Source of the DNA: Rhodobacterales bacterium | GTDB lineage: Bacteria; Pseudomonadota; Alphaproteobacteria; Rhodobacterales; Rhodobacteraceae | DNA length: 43,734 nt | Reading direction: 5' to 3' | Assembly: GCA_002746935.1 (NCBI GenBank) | Contig: PDRW01000012.1 | Location: 1 to 43,734 of the forward strand | Part shown: piece by piece, positions 17,588 through 25,665 of the stretch | How the letters are laid out: every line of letters begins with the position of its first letter | How positions within the stretch are numbered: the stretch's first letter is position 1 | Program-made: the position numbers and the translations under genes | The notes under the pieces: generated by a model | Told to the model about the DNA's origin: nothing | The model's database searches: none | Seen by the model: the letters and a program-made list of their open reading frames with translations, nothing else

Positions 17588-17974
17588 ATGAGCTACAGCC
17601 TCGACCGCGCCTTTCCCGGCGCCACATTCGACGAGATCGAAACCCGCACCCGCGCGGCGCTTGTGGCGCAGAATTTCGGGGTGATGACCGAGATCGGCGT
17701 CTCGGAAAAACTGAAGGCGAAGCTGGACGTGGACATGCCCCGCTATCTGATCCTCGGCGCCTGCAAGCCGGCGCTCGCGCAGCAGCTGATCGAGGCCGAA
17801 CCGAAGGTGGGGGTGATGCTGCCCTGCAACGTGGTGCTGCGCGAGGTTGAGGGCGGGGTCGAGGTGTCTGCGGTGGACCCGGTGGCGTCGATGATGGCGA
17901 TCGGCAACCCGGCGCTGGAGGGGATCCTCACGCAGGTGCGCGGGATGCTGGAAGAGATGATCGCGGCGATCTGA
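17588..17974 (+). CDS. DUF302-domain protein
   Basis: 128 residues. A DUF302 fold is suggested by YSLDRAFPGATFDEIETRTRAALVAQNFGVMTEIGVSEKLKAKL, then PRYLILGACKPALAQQLI, GVMLPCNVVLRE and VSAVDP. The function is unknown; such proteins form small alpha/beta dimers. I chose the ATG at 17588, which has GGAGAG 6 bases upstream; the ATG at 17576 is in frame but has no RBS. Confidence 0.85.
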   Translation: MSYSLDRAFPGATFDEIETRTRAALVAQNFGVMTEIGVSEKLKAKLDVDMPRYLILGACKPALAQQLIEAEPKVGVMLPCNVVLREVEGGVEVSAVDPVASMMAIGNPALEGILTQVRGMLEEMIAAI

Positions 17975-17993
17975 ACGGGCTGTGAGCTCCGGG

Positions 17994-18048
17994 CCGGGGG
18001 TTTGCCACCCCCAGACCCCCGGCGAGTATTTGCGCCAGGAAAAAGGGG
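17994..18048. repeat. Intergenic GC-hairpin element, copy 1
   Basis: CCGGGGG and CCCCCGG arms (17994-18000, 18016-18022) are followed by CGAGTATTTGCGCCAGGAAAA and a run of G. A second copy with the same order (hairpin, CGA-GTAT-T, CAG, GAA-AAGGG) occurs at 37802-37858. Both lie directly after a gene, which suggests a transcription-end or dispersed repeat function. Confidence 0.55.
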
Positions 18049-18123
18049 TGCGGGCCGGTGGTGGATCGGCCTTGACCCGGGCGGCCGGGGCGCGGAGGCT
18101 GGTTCGAGACAGGAGGAAGCGCG

Positions 18124-19329
18124 ATGAAGGATGTGGTTGTTGTCGGGGCCGGACAGGCGGCCGCGTCTTTGGTGGCGAGGCTTCGGGCCAAGGGGTTCGA
18201 CGGCGCGATCACGCTGATTGGCGCCGAGCCGGTGCCGCCTTACCAGCGGCCGCCTTTGTCGAAGGCCTATCTCTTGGGCGAGATGGAGCTCGAGCGGATG
18301 TTTCTGCGGCCCGAGGCGTGGTATGCGGAGAATGATGTCACGCTGAAGCTCGGGGCGCCGGTGGAGCGGATCGACCGGGCGGCGCGGCTTGTGGAGTTGG
18401 GCGGCGAGGCTGTGGCTTACGACAAGCTGGCGCTGGCCACGGGGGCGCGGCCCAACCTTTTGCCGGCCGCGATCGGGGGCGATCTTGGCGGTGTCTATTG
18501 TGTCCGCAGTCTGGCGGATGTGGAGGCGATGGCGCCGGAGTTTCGCGCCGGTGCCCGGGTGCTGATCGTCGGTGGCGGTTATGTCGGGCTGGAAGCGGCG
18601 GCGGTGGCGGCGGCGAAGGGGCTGAAGGTGACGCTGGTCGAGGCGGCGGAGCGGATCCTGCAACGGGTGGCGGCGCCGGAGACCTCGGCGTGGTTTCGCG
18701 ATCTGCACCGGCGCCATGGGGTGGATATCCGCGAGGGCGTGGGGCTTCGTCGGTTGCTGGGTGGCCCGCGTGTGCATGGCGCGGAACTGGCGGATGGCGG
18801 TGCGCTGGAGGTGGATTTCGTCATTGTCGGGATCGGCGTGACCCCGGAGGTGGGGCTGGCGGAGGCGGCCGGGCTCGCGCTCGACAACGGCATCGCGGTG
18901 GATGCGGAGGGGCGCAGCTCGGACCCGCATATCTGGGCGGCGGGGGATTGTGCGGCCTTTCCGATGGAGAATGGCAGGGCGCGGCTCGAAAGCGTCGGCA
19001 ATGCGATCGACATGGGCGAGCTGGTGGCCGACAACATGCTGGGCGCGGGCCGGGCCTATGTGCCGAAACCATGGTTCTGGTCGGATCAGTATGATGTGAA
19101 GTTGCAGATCGCGGGGCTTTGTGGCGCGCAGACGGAGGTTGTGGCGCGGCAGGGCGCGCGGGCGGTGAGCTTCTGGTACTATGCAGGTGACAGGCTGATC
19201 GCCATCGACGCGATCAACGATCCGCGGGCCTACATGGTCGGCAAGCGGCTGATCGAGGCGGGCCGGAGCGCCGACAAGGCGCTGGTGGCGGACCCGGAGG
19301 CGGATCTCAGGCCGCTGCTCCGGGCGTGA
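18124..19329 (+). CDS. FAD-dependent NAD(P)H:ferredoxin reductase family protein
   Basis: 401 residues. The FAD-binding Rossmann motif VVGAGQAAASLVARL is at about 6-20 and the NAD(P)H motif IVGGGYVGLEAA at about 143-154. VYCVRSLADVEA, VIVGIGVTPEVGLAEAAGL, IWAAGDCAAFP and a C-terminal reductase domain (WFWSDQYDVKLQIAGL) complete the fold. These match rhodocoxin/putidaredoxin-reductase-type flavoproteins that reduce small ferredoxins for monooxygenases. No ferredoxin or P450 gene is adjacent, so the partner is unknown. The TGA overlaps the rsmD GTG. Confidence 0.9.
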   Translation: MKDVVVVGAGQAAASLVARLRAKGFDGAITLIGAEPVPPYQRPPLSKAYLLGEMELERMFLRPEAWYAENDVTLKLGAPVERIDRAARLVELGGEAVAYDKLALATGARPNLLPAAIGGDLGGVYCVRSLADVEAMAPEFRAGARVLIVGGGYVGLEAAAVAAAKGLKVTLVEAAERILQRVAAPETSAWFRDLHRRHGVDIREGVGLRRLLGGPRVHGAELADGGALEVDFVIVGIGVTPEVGLAEAAGLALDNGIAVDAEGRSSDPHIWAAGDCAAFPMENGRARLESVGNAIDMGELVADNMLGAGRAYVPKPWFWSDQYDVKLQIAGLCGAQTEVVARQGARAVSFWYYAGDRLIAIDAINDPRAYMVGKRLIEAGRSADKALVADPEADLRPLLRA

Positions 19330-19886
19330 GGATCATTGCCGGAGAGTGGCGCGGGCGCCCGCTGGCCGCGCTGGGCAAGGGGGATGCGGGGGCGCATCTG
19401 CGTCCGACCACGGACCGGGTGCGCGAGAGCCTGTTTTCGATGCTTTCGGGCGGACGCTTCGGCGATCCGGTGACCGGTCGGCAGGTGCTCGATCTGTTTG
19501 CGGGCACCGGGGCGCTGGGGCTGGAGGCGCTGTCGCGCGGGGCGGCGGGCGCCACCTTCGTCGATGACGGAAGGGTCGCCGGGCGGCTGATCCGGGAGAA
19601 TATCGCGCGGCTCGGGGCCGGGCAGCGGGCACGGCTGCTGCGGCGCGATGCGCTGCGGCTCGGGGCCTGTCGCGGCGCGCCGGCGGGGCTGGTCTTCTGC
19701 GATCCGCCCTATGGACGGGGGCTGGGTGAGCCGGCGCTGGCGGCGGCGCTGGCGGGCGGCTGGGTGGCGCCGGGGGCGCTGGTGGTCTGGGAGGAGAGCG
19801 CCAGGGTGGCGCCGGTGGACGGGCTGGCTCTCCTCGATGAGAGGCGCTATGGCGACACCGTGATTCATGTTCTGGAGGCGGAATGA
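19326..19886 (+). CDS. rsmD: 16S rRNA (guanine966-N2)-methyltransferase RsmD
   Basis: 186 residues. The N-terminal MRIIAGEWRGRPL and RPTTDRVRESLF are characteristic of RsmD. SAM motif I is DLFAGTGALGLEALSRGA (about 56-73). The catalytic motif is DPPYGRG. Start GTG at 19326 overlaps the flavoprotein stop. Its stop overlaps the next gene (ATGA), so four genes here are tightly coupled. Confidence 0.93.
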   Translation: MRIIAGEWRGRPLAALGKGDAGAHLRPTTDRVRESLFSMLSGGRFGDPVTGRQVLDLFAGTGALGLEALSRGAAGATFVDDGRVAGRLIRENIARLGAGQRARLLRRDALRLGACRGAPAGLVFCDPPYGRGLGEPALAAALAGGWVAPGALVVWEESARVAPVDGLALLDERRYGDTVIHVLEAE

Positions 19887-20416
19887 ACGAGATTACCTTG
19901 GCGCTCGACTGGAGCGAGGTCGACGTGAAACGGATAGGGGCCGAGCTGAGCAAAAGGTTCCACGGCCGTTGGGCCGGGGTTCTGACCGTGTTTCTGTTTG
20001 TTTTTGCGACCGTGGTTACGTTTGGCGTGGCCGAAACCGTGTCACCGGAAACGGGCTCATCCAACGGCATTTGGGCGTTGTTTGTCGGGGCTCTGGTTTT
20101 CAGCCTGCGCGCCCGGCAGATGAACCGGAAGCTGATGAAGGCGTTCCACGCCGCACCGGTCCGGCAGGAGGTCAGCACCATCACCCTCAATGCCGAAGGC
20201 ATCACCGCACCCGGGGCGATGATCGCCGGGCAGATGCCGTGGCGCTGGATCACCGAAATCGTCGAGCGGGAGGATGCGCTGTTGCTGCTGTTTTCCCCGG
20301 TCGAGTTCATTCCGCTGCCCGACAAGGGGTTGCCGGAGGGAATGACCCGCGCGGCGCTGAAGGCACAGCTCGAGACATGGCACGCGGCCGCGAAAACGGA
20401 GGCGGGCGCGGCGTGA
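19883..20416 (+). CDS. Two-TM protein with YcxB-like C-terminal domain
   Basis: 177 residues. Two hydrophobic segments are visible (about 29-52 and 62-75, the second WALFVGALVFSL). The C-terminal part VSTITLNAEGITAPGAMIAGQMPWRWITEIVEREDALLLLF resembles YcxB-like cytosolic domains. The function is unknown. It sits between rsmD and a HAD gene, overlapping both by four bases. Confidence 0.75.
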   Translation: MNEITLALDWSEVDVKRIGAELSKRFHGRWAGVLTVFLFVFATVVTFGVAETVSPETGSSNGIWALFVGALVFSLRARQMNRKLMKAFHAAPVRQEVSTITLNAEGITAPGAMIAGQMPWRWITEIVEREDALLLLFSPVEFIPLPDKGLPEGMTRAALKAQLETWHAAAKTEAGAA

Positions 20417-21069
20417 CCCCGCAGGCGGTGCTGTTCGATTGTGACGGGGTGATCGTCGACAGCGAGCCCGTCGGGCTGGCCCATATCACCAGGGCACTTG
20501 CCGCGCTTGGGCTCGATATGGCGCCGGAGGCGGTGGCGCGGCTCTTTATCGGCAAGACCTTGCCGGGCGTCGCCGGGATGTTGCGCGCCGAGGGGCACAG
20601 GATCCCCGAAGGCTGGGAGCGCGCGACCTATGACGCGCTCTACGAGAAGCTCGCGGAGGGCACGCCGCTGATCCCCGGGATCGAGGCGGTGCTGGATGCG
20701 CTGGATGCGGGCGGGATCCGCTATGCCATTGGCTCCAATGGAGAAATGCGCAAGATGGAGATCACGCTGGGGCAGCATCCCGGCGTCTGGGCACGGGTGA
20801 AAGACCAGCTCCATTCGGCGCGGAAGACAGGCGCGCCCAAGCCCGATCCGGCGGTCTATCTGCGCGCGGCGGAGGCGCTCGGGGTGGCGCCCGGGGCTTG
20901 CGTGGTGGTGGACGACAGCCCGTCGGGGTGCCAGGCAGGCGTCGCGGGCGGGATGCGCACGCTGGGCTTTGCCGCCGGGTTCCACAGCGCGGCGGCGCTG
21001 GCGGCTGTCGGTGCCGAGGTGTTCAGCGAGATGCGGGATTTGCCGGGGCTTTTGGGACTGGCGCCTTGA
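20413..21069 (+). CDS. HAD-superfamily hydrolase (phosphatase/phosphomutase type)
   Basis: 218 residues with start GTG at 20413. HAD motif I is LFDCDGVIVDSE (about 7-18), motif II IGSNGEM, motif III K in GAPKPDP and motif IV VVDDSPSG. A helical C1 cap lies between I and II. The substrate cannot be assigned; beta-phosphoglucomutase-like and sugar phosphatases are close families. Confidence 0.88.
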   Translation: MTPQAVLFDCDGVIVDSEPVGLAHITRALAALGLDMAPEAVARLFIGKTLPGVAGMLRAEGHRIPEGWERATYDALYEKLAEGTPLIPGIEAVLDALDAGGIRYAIGSNGEMRKMEITLGQHPGVWARVKDQLHSARKTGAPKPDPAVYLRAAEALGVAPGACVVVDDSPSGCQAGVAGGMRTLGFAAGFHSAAALAAVGAEVFSEMRDLPGLLGLAP

Positions 21070-21163
21070 GGGCATTGCGGGCGGGGGAGACGGTTCTCTG
21101 AAGAGCCGGTCAACGCGGTGTCACAAGGGCGCCCGCGTTAGCCCCCCCAAGCGCGGGAGCGTA

Positions 21164-21964
21164 TTATCCCCACGTCGGGTAGAACTTGCCTTCCGGGCTC
21201 AGGGTGAAGATCTCGCAGCCGGTCGCGGTCACGCCGAGAGAATGTTCGAACTGTGCCGAGAGCGACTTGTCGCGGGTCACGGCCGTCCAGTCGTCGGCGA
21301 GGATCTTGGTTTCGGGCCGGCCGAGGTTCACCATCGGCTCGATGGTGAAGAACATGCCCTCCTCCAGCACCGCGCCATGGCCCGCGCGGCCGTAATGCAG
21401 CACGTTGGGGGGGGCGTGGAACACCTGTCCAAGCCCATGGCCGCAGAAATCGCGCACCACGCTCATGCGGTTCTTCTCGACAAAGCTCTGGATCGCGTGG
21501 CCGATGTCGCCGAAGGTGTTGCCGGGTTTGACCACCTCGATCCCGCGCATCAGCGCCTCATGGGTGACGTCGATCAGCCGTTCCGCCTTGCGCGACAATT
21601 TGCCCGCGACATACATCCGGCTGGTGTCGCCGAACCAGCCGTCAACGATGACGGTGACGTCGATGTTGAGGATGTCGCCGTCGTGGATCACCTTGTCAGA
21701 CGGGATGCCATGGCAGACCACATGGTTGATCGAGATGCAGGTGGCGTGTTTGTAGCCCTTGTAGCCGATGGTCGCCGAGGTGGCACCAGCCTCGTTGACC
21801 ATGTCTTCCACCAGCTTGTCGATCTCGGCGGTGGTCCTGCCCGGCTGGATATGCGGGATGATCCTGTCGAGGATCTCGGCGGCGAGCCGCCCGGCTTTGT
21901 GCATCCCCGCGAAATCCGCGTCTTCGTAGATGCGGATACCGTCTTTCGTGACCCGGCCTCGCAT
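21164..21964 (-). CDS. map: Methionine aminopeptidase type I
   Basis: Removes the initiator Met from nascent proteins. 266 residues from the ATG at 21964 (MRGRVTKDGIRIYEDADF). Metal ligands are seen in NIDVTVIVDGWFGDTSR (two Asp), GHGLGQVFH (His), FTIEPM (Glu) and QFEHSLGV (Glu). The upstream in-frame ATG at 22018 would add 18 residues of unlikely sequence. GGAGA precedes the chosen start. It is divergent from the next gene. Confidence 0.95.
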   Translation of the reverse strand: MRGRVTKDGIRIYEDADFAGMHKAGRLAAEILDRIIPHIQPGRTTAEIDKLVEDMVNEAGATSATIGYKGYKHATCISINHVVCHGIPSDKVIHDGDILNIDVTVIVDGWFGDTSRMYVAGKLSRKAERLIDVTHEALMRGIEVVKPGNTFGDIGHAIQSFVEKNRMSVVRDFCGHGLGQVFHAPPNVLHYGRAGHGAVLEEGMFFTIEPMVNLGRPETKILADDWTAVTRDKSLSAQFEHSLGVTATGCEIFTLSPEGKFYPTWG

Positions 21965-22097
21965 GGCGATCTTGTCTCCCGTTTTTGGCGCCTCCCTAGA
22001 TAGGACATGCAAGGGCAAGACGCCAGAGGGGCCAGATCATGGCCCTATTCTCGCCGGAATGCCTTGCCATGACGGGAGAACCAACAAGGACAAGCAG

Positions 22098-22853
22098 ATG
22101 TTTTTTCGCAAGAAGAAAAAGAAACCGGAACCTCCGCGTGACCCGCAGACCAGCCCCGGCGTCGAGGCGATGAAACGCACGATTGCCGAGCGGGAGCGCG
22201 ACGACCCCTTGTTGCGCGCCCATGTCACGCAGATGGACATCGTTCTGAACCTCTCCGAATGGCTGAAGGACGAACGCGGCTTGCGCGTCGAAACCATTCT
22301 GGGGGCGCTAGGGGCGCTCGCAGGTTTTGCCGCCGTGGTCGAGGTGTCAAACGCCGTGAAATCCGGGAAACTGGCGATGGAAATGCCCGATGTGGTGATC
22401 CTGACCACCGGGCGCGGTGAAAAGCTGTGGTTCGGCAACCGGATCAATCACTATGTGGCCGAAGACAAATACTCGCTTTGGTCTTTGGTCGCCGGGAAGG
22501 CGCAGCACATGGGCGCCACGCTGCCCGATATCAGAGAGATATTCGAGCACACGGCCGCAGTCGGCGGCACCGATGATTTTGCCGTGCCCCGTCTGCCCGC
22601 GGAACACATGCCGGGGCACTCTCCAGTTGCATTTGCCAAACACCTCTATCCCCAGATCCTCCCGATCCTGACCCGCTATGATCTGCCGCCACAGCAGCAC
22701 ACGCTCGCCCTGGCCATTGCGGCCTGTGACATCATGGATCAGGCAAAGGGCCATCTGGACCCGGGGCTGATGACCAGAATCGTGATGGAATGCGCGATCC
22801 CGGCCTCCAAGCTGGACCCCGATCAGCTGTTGGGCTCGACCAAAGCGGCCTGA
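22098..22853 (+). CDS. Hypothetical protein with basic N-terminus
   Basis: 251 residues; I do not recognise a family. The start MFFRKKKKKPEPPRD is strongly basic. The rest appears globular, with a weakly hydrophobic stretch TILGALGALAGFAAVVEVSNA (about 74-94). RBS AAGGACAAG precedes the ATG. It lies convergent with sfsA (15 bases apart). Confidence 0.7.
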   Translation: MFFRKKKKKPEPPRDPQTSPGVEAMKRTIAERERDDPLLRAHVTQMDIVLNLSEWLKDERGLRVETILGALGALAGFAAVVEVSNAVKSGKLAMEMPDVVILTTGRGEKLWFGNRINHYVAEDKYSLWSLVAGKAQHMGATLPDIREIFEHTAAVGGTDDFAVPRLPAEHMPGHSPVAFAKHLYPQILPILTRYDLPPQQHTLALAIAACDIMDQAKGHLDPGLMTRIVMECAIPASKLDPDQLLGSTKAA

Positions 22854-22868
22854 GGGTCAGGTCTCGTT

Positions 22869-23594
22869 TCAGACCTCGTGTCGGGCCTCGTATCGGGCCA
22901 CCGGCAGGCACGGCCCCAGCCATATGCCCTCGGGCGTGATCCGCGTGCCATGGGCGATGACCTCGACCCCGGCGGCGCGGGCGGCGTCGAAGGCCCGCGC
23001 ATAGGCCGGGTCGAGGTCTGCGGCGAGTCGCACCTCGCGCGCATCGGTGCGCTGGACGAGAAACAGCACCGCGGCCCGGTGGCCCTGGCGCGCCATCTCT
23101 GCGAGCTCTGCCATATGGCGGGCGCCGCGTGCGGTCACGCTGTCGGGGAATTCGGCCAGTCCGGGCTGGCGGCAGAGGGTGACGGATTTGACCTCCACAT
23201 AGGCGTCGGGAAGGCCCTCGGCGGAGAGCAGGAAATCGACCCGGCTTTTGTCGCCGTATTTCACCTCCGGCATGACGCGATCATATCGCGCGAGCGCGGG
23301 AACGTCGCGGGCCTCGAGCGCGGCTTTGAGCAGCCGGTTGGGCAGGGCGGTGTCGATGCCGGTGAAATGGCCGTCAGAATGTTCGACCAGCCGCCAGCCC
23401 CAGTCGAGCTTTTTCTTCGGGTCGTCATTGGGTTCGAGCCAGACCCGGGTGCCGGGCGCAGCAAGGCCGAGCATGGAGCCGGGATTCGGGCAATGGGCCG
23501 TGATGTCGGTGCCGTCGCCAAGGCGGCAATCGGCGAGGAAGCGTTTGTAGCGTCGGATGAGCGTGGCGGGGACGAGCGGGGTGAGGAAGTCCAT
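22869..23594 (-). CDS. sfsA: DNA/RNA nuclease SfsA (sugar fermentation stimulation protein)
   Basis: 241 residues with family motifs RRYKRFLADCRLGDG, HCPNPGSMLGL, YVEVKSVTL and ARGARHMAEL. The family name comes from stimulation of maltose use; the restriction-enzyme-like VEVKS motif suggests nucleic-acid binding or cleavage. The start ATG at 23594 (MDFLTPLVPATLIRRY) has the family N-terminus. Bases 22880-22920 contain small GGGCCTCGT-like repeats in the 3' end. Confidence 0.93.
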   Translation of the reverse strand: MDFLTPLVPATLIRRYKRFLADCRLGDGTDITAHCPNPGSMLGLAAPGTRVWLEPNDDPKKKLDWGWRLVEHSDGHFTGIDTALPNRLLKAALEARDVPALARYDRVMPEVKYGDKSRVDFLLSAEGLPDAYVEVKSVTLCRQPGLAEFPDSVTARGARHMAELAEMARQGHRAAVLFLVQRTDAREVRLAADLDPAYARAFDAARAAGVEVIAHGTRITPEGIWLGPCLPVARYEARHEV

Positions 23595-23929
23595 TGCGGG
23601 TAGATGCGGCGCGGGGGCACGATTGTCCAGCGGCGTTTGGGGGCTGCATCGTTGGCAGGCTCTGCCCCCACCCACACGATCCCTGGGTGGCTTTGCCCGC
23701 ACGCGCCCATCCTTGGGGGCGCTGCCTCCCGACACAGCTTACAATTGCCGGTTTCCGGAGAACCTTTCGGCGAACAGGGCTGGAGCCCCCGCGAACAAAA
23801 GCCAACCGCTTGGGATCAGTGAGGATCTGAGCGGTGTGGGCATCCGGGTCGGGTGTGAGCCGGATACTTCGGTACACGACTCGCTGCATTTTCAGATCAT
23901 CTTGTGGGCTCGTCTCGGGCATGTACTCA
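23595..23929. other. Intergenic region between sfsA and the IS4 remnant
   Basis: About 335 bases. It has GC-rich inverted segments (for example GGGGGC...GCCCCC near 23640-23725) but no recognisable gene. The minus-strand frame starting at 23934 overlaps sfsA antisense and looks spurious. Confidence 0.55.
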
Positions 23930-24277
23930 TCCATGCCTGGAGCGCACGGCCCGGGCGATGGATGATCCGGTTTCGCAGAGCGTCGAGGCCTGTTCGGAAC
24001 CAGGACTTTTCGCGCCTTCCGTGTCCTTTTCTCCGAATGGCGCCTCGTCCGACAACGCGTGTTGCGCGGCGGCAGGCCTATGTGACGGCGAAGGCGACGG
24101 ACTGGGTCGACAGCTTGTCGGGGTCAGTGATGTGCTGTCTTCACTGTTGAGCCCGCCTGTCTTTGTGTCAGCGAACATGCATTCAATCCGCCACCGCTTG
24201 CAACAGAGAACAAGGCCACGCCCGGCATGATCCAGGTTGGTGGCAACGACGAGCCGTTCTCCGCTCCTGATGCGCAT
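23930..24277 (-). mobile_element. IS4-family transposase remnant
   Basis: Minus-strand frame: MRIRSGERLVVATNLDHAG, then RWRIECMFADTKTGGLNSED, the conserved IS4-type C-terminal region (W.IE..F...K..GL..E). After SED the frame is lost; in the next frame fragments resembling RRKGHGRRESPGSEQA and a C-terminal tail remain. Several frameshifts mean no active enzyme. The N-terminal half is missing, and where it would begin the sequence switches at 24277 to a palindromic repeat. Confidence 0.7.
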
Positions 24278-24377
24278 AGAGCTTGCCCGCGCAAATCGGC
24301 ATCGGTTTTGCGCATTTCGACATGCGAAAACAAACGATAGAGCATGTGGCGTGCATGCGAATGAACGCGACACGCTC
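24277..24377. repeat. Dispersed palindromic element, copy A
   Basis: About 98-100 bases running from GAGC (24279) to GCTC (24376). The core is CGGTTTTGCGCATTTCGACATGCG, followed by ACAAACGATAGAGC and GCATGCGAATGAACGCG. It matches copy B at 29716-29817 over the whole length, including TTTCGACATGCGA, ACAAA, ATGC-AATGAACGCG and GCTC. It abuts the IS4 fragment and was read by chance as the transposase N-terminus. Confidence 0.7.
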
Positions 24378-24600
24378 CACCGGTGCAGTGCAGTCGGTTG
24401 TCAGGCGAGGCATCCATGCCCGTGATCCTTGTGGCAGAGAATCTTCGAAATCGAATCCGGATCGCCCCTCAACGCAACTGCGTCGTGTCCCGCGACCGGG
24501 GCGTTTGTTCCGCGGTCCGACCTCGATATCCTGTTCCTCGGGGCCATCGGCGAACGCGGCGGATGACGGGCGCGGGGAGCGGCCTTACTATTACCGCATT
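24378..24600. other. Non-coding tract in the transposon graveyard
   Basis: No gene recognised. It is probably further decayed IS sequence, but the similarity is too weak to name a family. It ends at the 18-bp direct repeats at 24601. Confidence 0.45.
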
Positions 24601-24637
24601 TTTCTGAAATGAGTGTTGGTTTCTGCAATGAGTGTTG
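24601..24637. repeat. Two 18-bp direct repeats, 19-bp period
   Basis: TTTCTGAAATGAGTGTTG (24601-24618) and TTTCTGCAATGAGTGTTG (24620-24637) differ at one base. They sit at the border of the IS debris, 37 bases before the small zinc-finger gene. They may be part of an old IS end or an operator. Confidence 0.7.
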
Positions 24638-24674
24638 AACCGCCTGCCGTTCGCCTCAGCCTTCGGATGCCGCC

Positions 24675-24905
24675 ATGTCTCACAAAGTCCTCCCCCGGAA
24701 ACCCTCGCCACAAGCCGGCCACATCAAGCGCCGCTGCCATCGCTGCCACGGAACCGGCAGGGCGCCCTGTCCGATCTGCTCAGGGAGGGGTGAGGTGATG
24801 CAGGGCACGGATGTGAACGGCAGGCCGGCCTTCGGGAAATGCTCGGGCTGCTTCGGGCTGAAGCACGTGCGCTGTTCGAACTGTTCGGGCGAGGGCTGGG
24901 CCTGA
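24675..24905 (+). CDS. DnaJ-type CxxCxGxG zinc-finger miniprotein
   Basis: 76 residues. Four cysteine pairs occur in order: CHRCHGTGRA, CPICSGRGEV, CSGCFGLKHV and CSNCSGEGWA. This is the arrangement of the DnaJ zinc-binding domain (two zinc ions) without the J or C-terminal domains. The third repeat is the least regular. Similar stand-alone proteins are used as zinc-binding adaptors; the partner here is unknown. Start ATG at 24675. It follows decayed IS sequence directly and is convergent with the next gene. Confidence 0.75.
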   Translation: MSHKVLPRKPSPQAGHIKRRCHRCHGTGRAPCPICSGRGEVMQGTDVNGRPAFGKCSGCFGLKHVRCSNCSGEGWA

Positions 24906-24926
24906 CGGGGCGGCGCTCTGGCGCCG

Positions 24927-25550
24927 CTACACCCACTTGTAGTTGAAGCTCACCGAAATCCGCTCCTCGTCGTCGGTGAGGTTGAGCGGCACTTCGTGGC
25001 GGAGCCAGCTTTCCCACAGGAAGAGATCGCCGGGTTTCGGCAGCATGTAGAGGAACATGCGCAGCTCTTCGCGGGCGTCTGCCTTGCGCGGCGGGGCGGT
25101 CATCATCTGGGCGGCGCGCGGGTCTTCGAGCTTCAGCGCCGCGGCGCCTTCGGGGAGCGACACGTAAGTTGTGCCGGAAATCACCGAATGCGGGTGGATA
25201 TGGCTCGCATGGGTGCCGCCTTCGGGCAGGATGTTGATCCAGATATCCTCAAGCTCCAGCCGGCCGCCGCCGAGATCCCAGTCGAGCTCTGCGGCAAAGG
25301 CGGCCACATGTTTGTCGAGCGCCTCCTTCAGGTCGGCAAAGACCGGTGAGCGCCAGGGCAGATCGGCGAGAGAGGCGTAGCTGGTATAGCCCGGATAATT
25401 GTTTTCTTCCGACCAGCGCTGGCCGGCCTCGTCGTCTCCGGCAATGGCGAGGCATTCGGCTTCAAGCTCTTCGGTGGCGACGGCGGGCCCGTGCTCGGAG
25501 AGGCGGGCGCGGTAAAACGGGGTGACGAACAGGTTCTTGATCTCGGCCAT
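24927..25550 (-). CDS. Putative 2OG-Fe(II) oxygenase, TIGR02466 type
   Basis: 207 residues. The start MAEIKNLFVTPFYRARL, then WINILPEGGTHASHIHPHSVISGTTYV (candidate metal His in the HxHPHS region), GDLFLWESWLRHEV and the end RISVSFNYKW match the TIGR02466/2OG-Fe(II) oxygenase-like family. The expected chemistry is Fe(II)/2-oxoglutarate hydroxylation; the substrate is unknown. I chose the ATG at 25550; the longer frame to 25604 adds no family sequence. Confidence 0.85.
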   Translation of the reverse strand: MAEIKNLFVTPFYRARLSEHGPAVATEELEAECLAIAGDDEAGQRWSEENNYPGYTSYASLADLPWRSPVFADLKEALDKHVAAFAAELDWDLGGGRLELEDIWINILPEGGTHASHIHPHSVISGTTYVSLPEGAAALKLEDPRAAQMMTAPPRKADAREELRMFLYMLPKPGDLFLWESWLRHEVPLNLTDDEERISVSFNYKWV

Positions 25551-25665
25551 GGGAGGGTGATAGCGCGGTGGCGCCGGGAGTGCCAGCGCCTTGACATGGG
25601 GCAAAGGCGGGCGGGGGCGGATCTGCCATGATTACGACGACAGAGCCCGCAGGGAGGAAAGCAAG

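Noticed and set aside
23425-23934. A 169-codon minus-strand frame partly antisense/out-of-frame to sfsA
   Set aside because: It overlaps the intact sfsA gene in another frame and has low-complexity composition.
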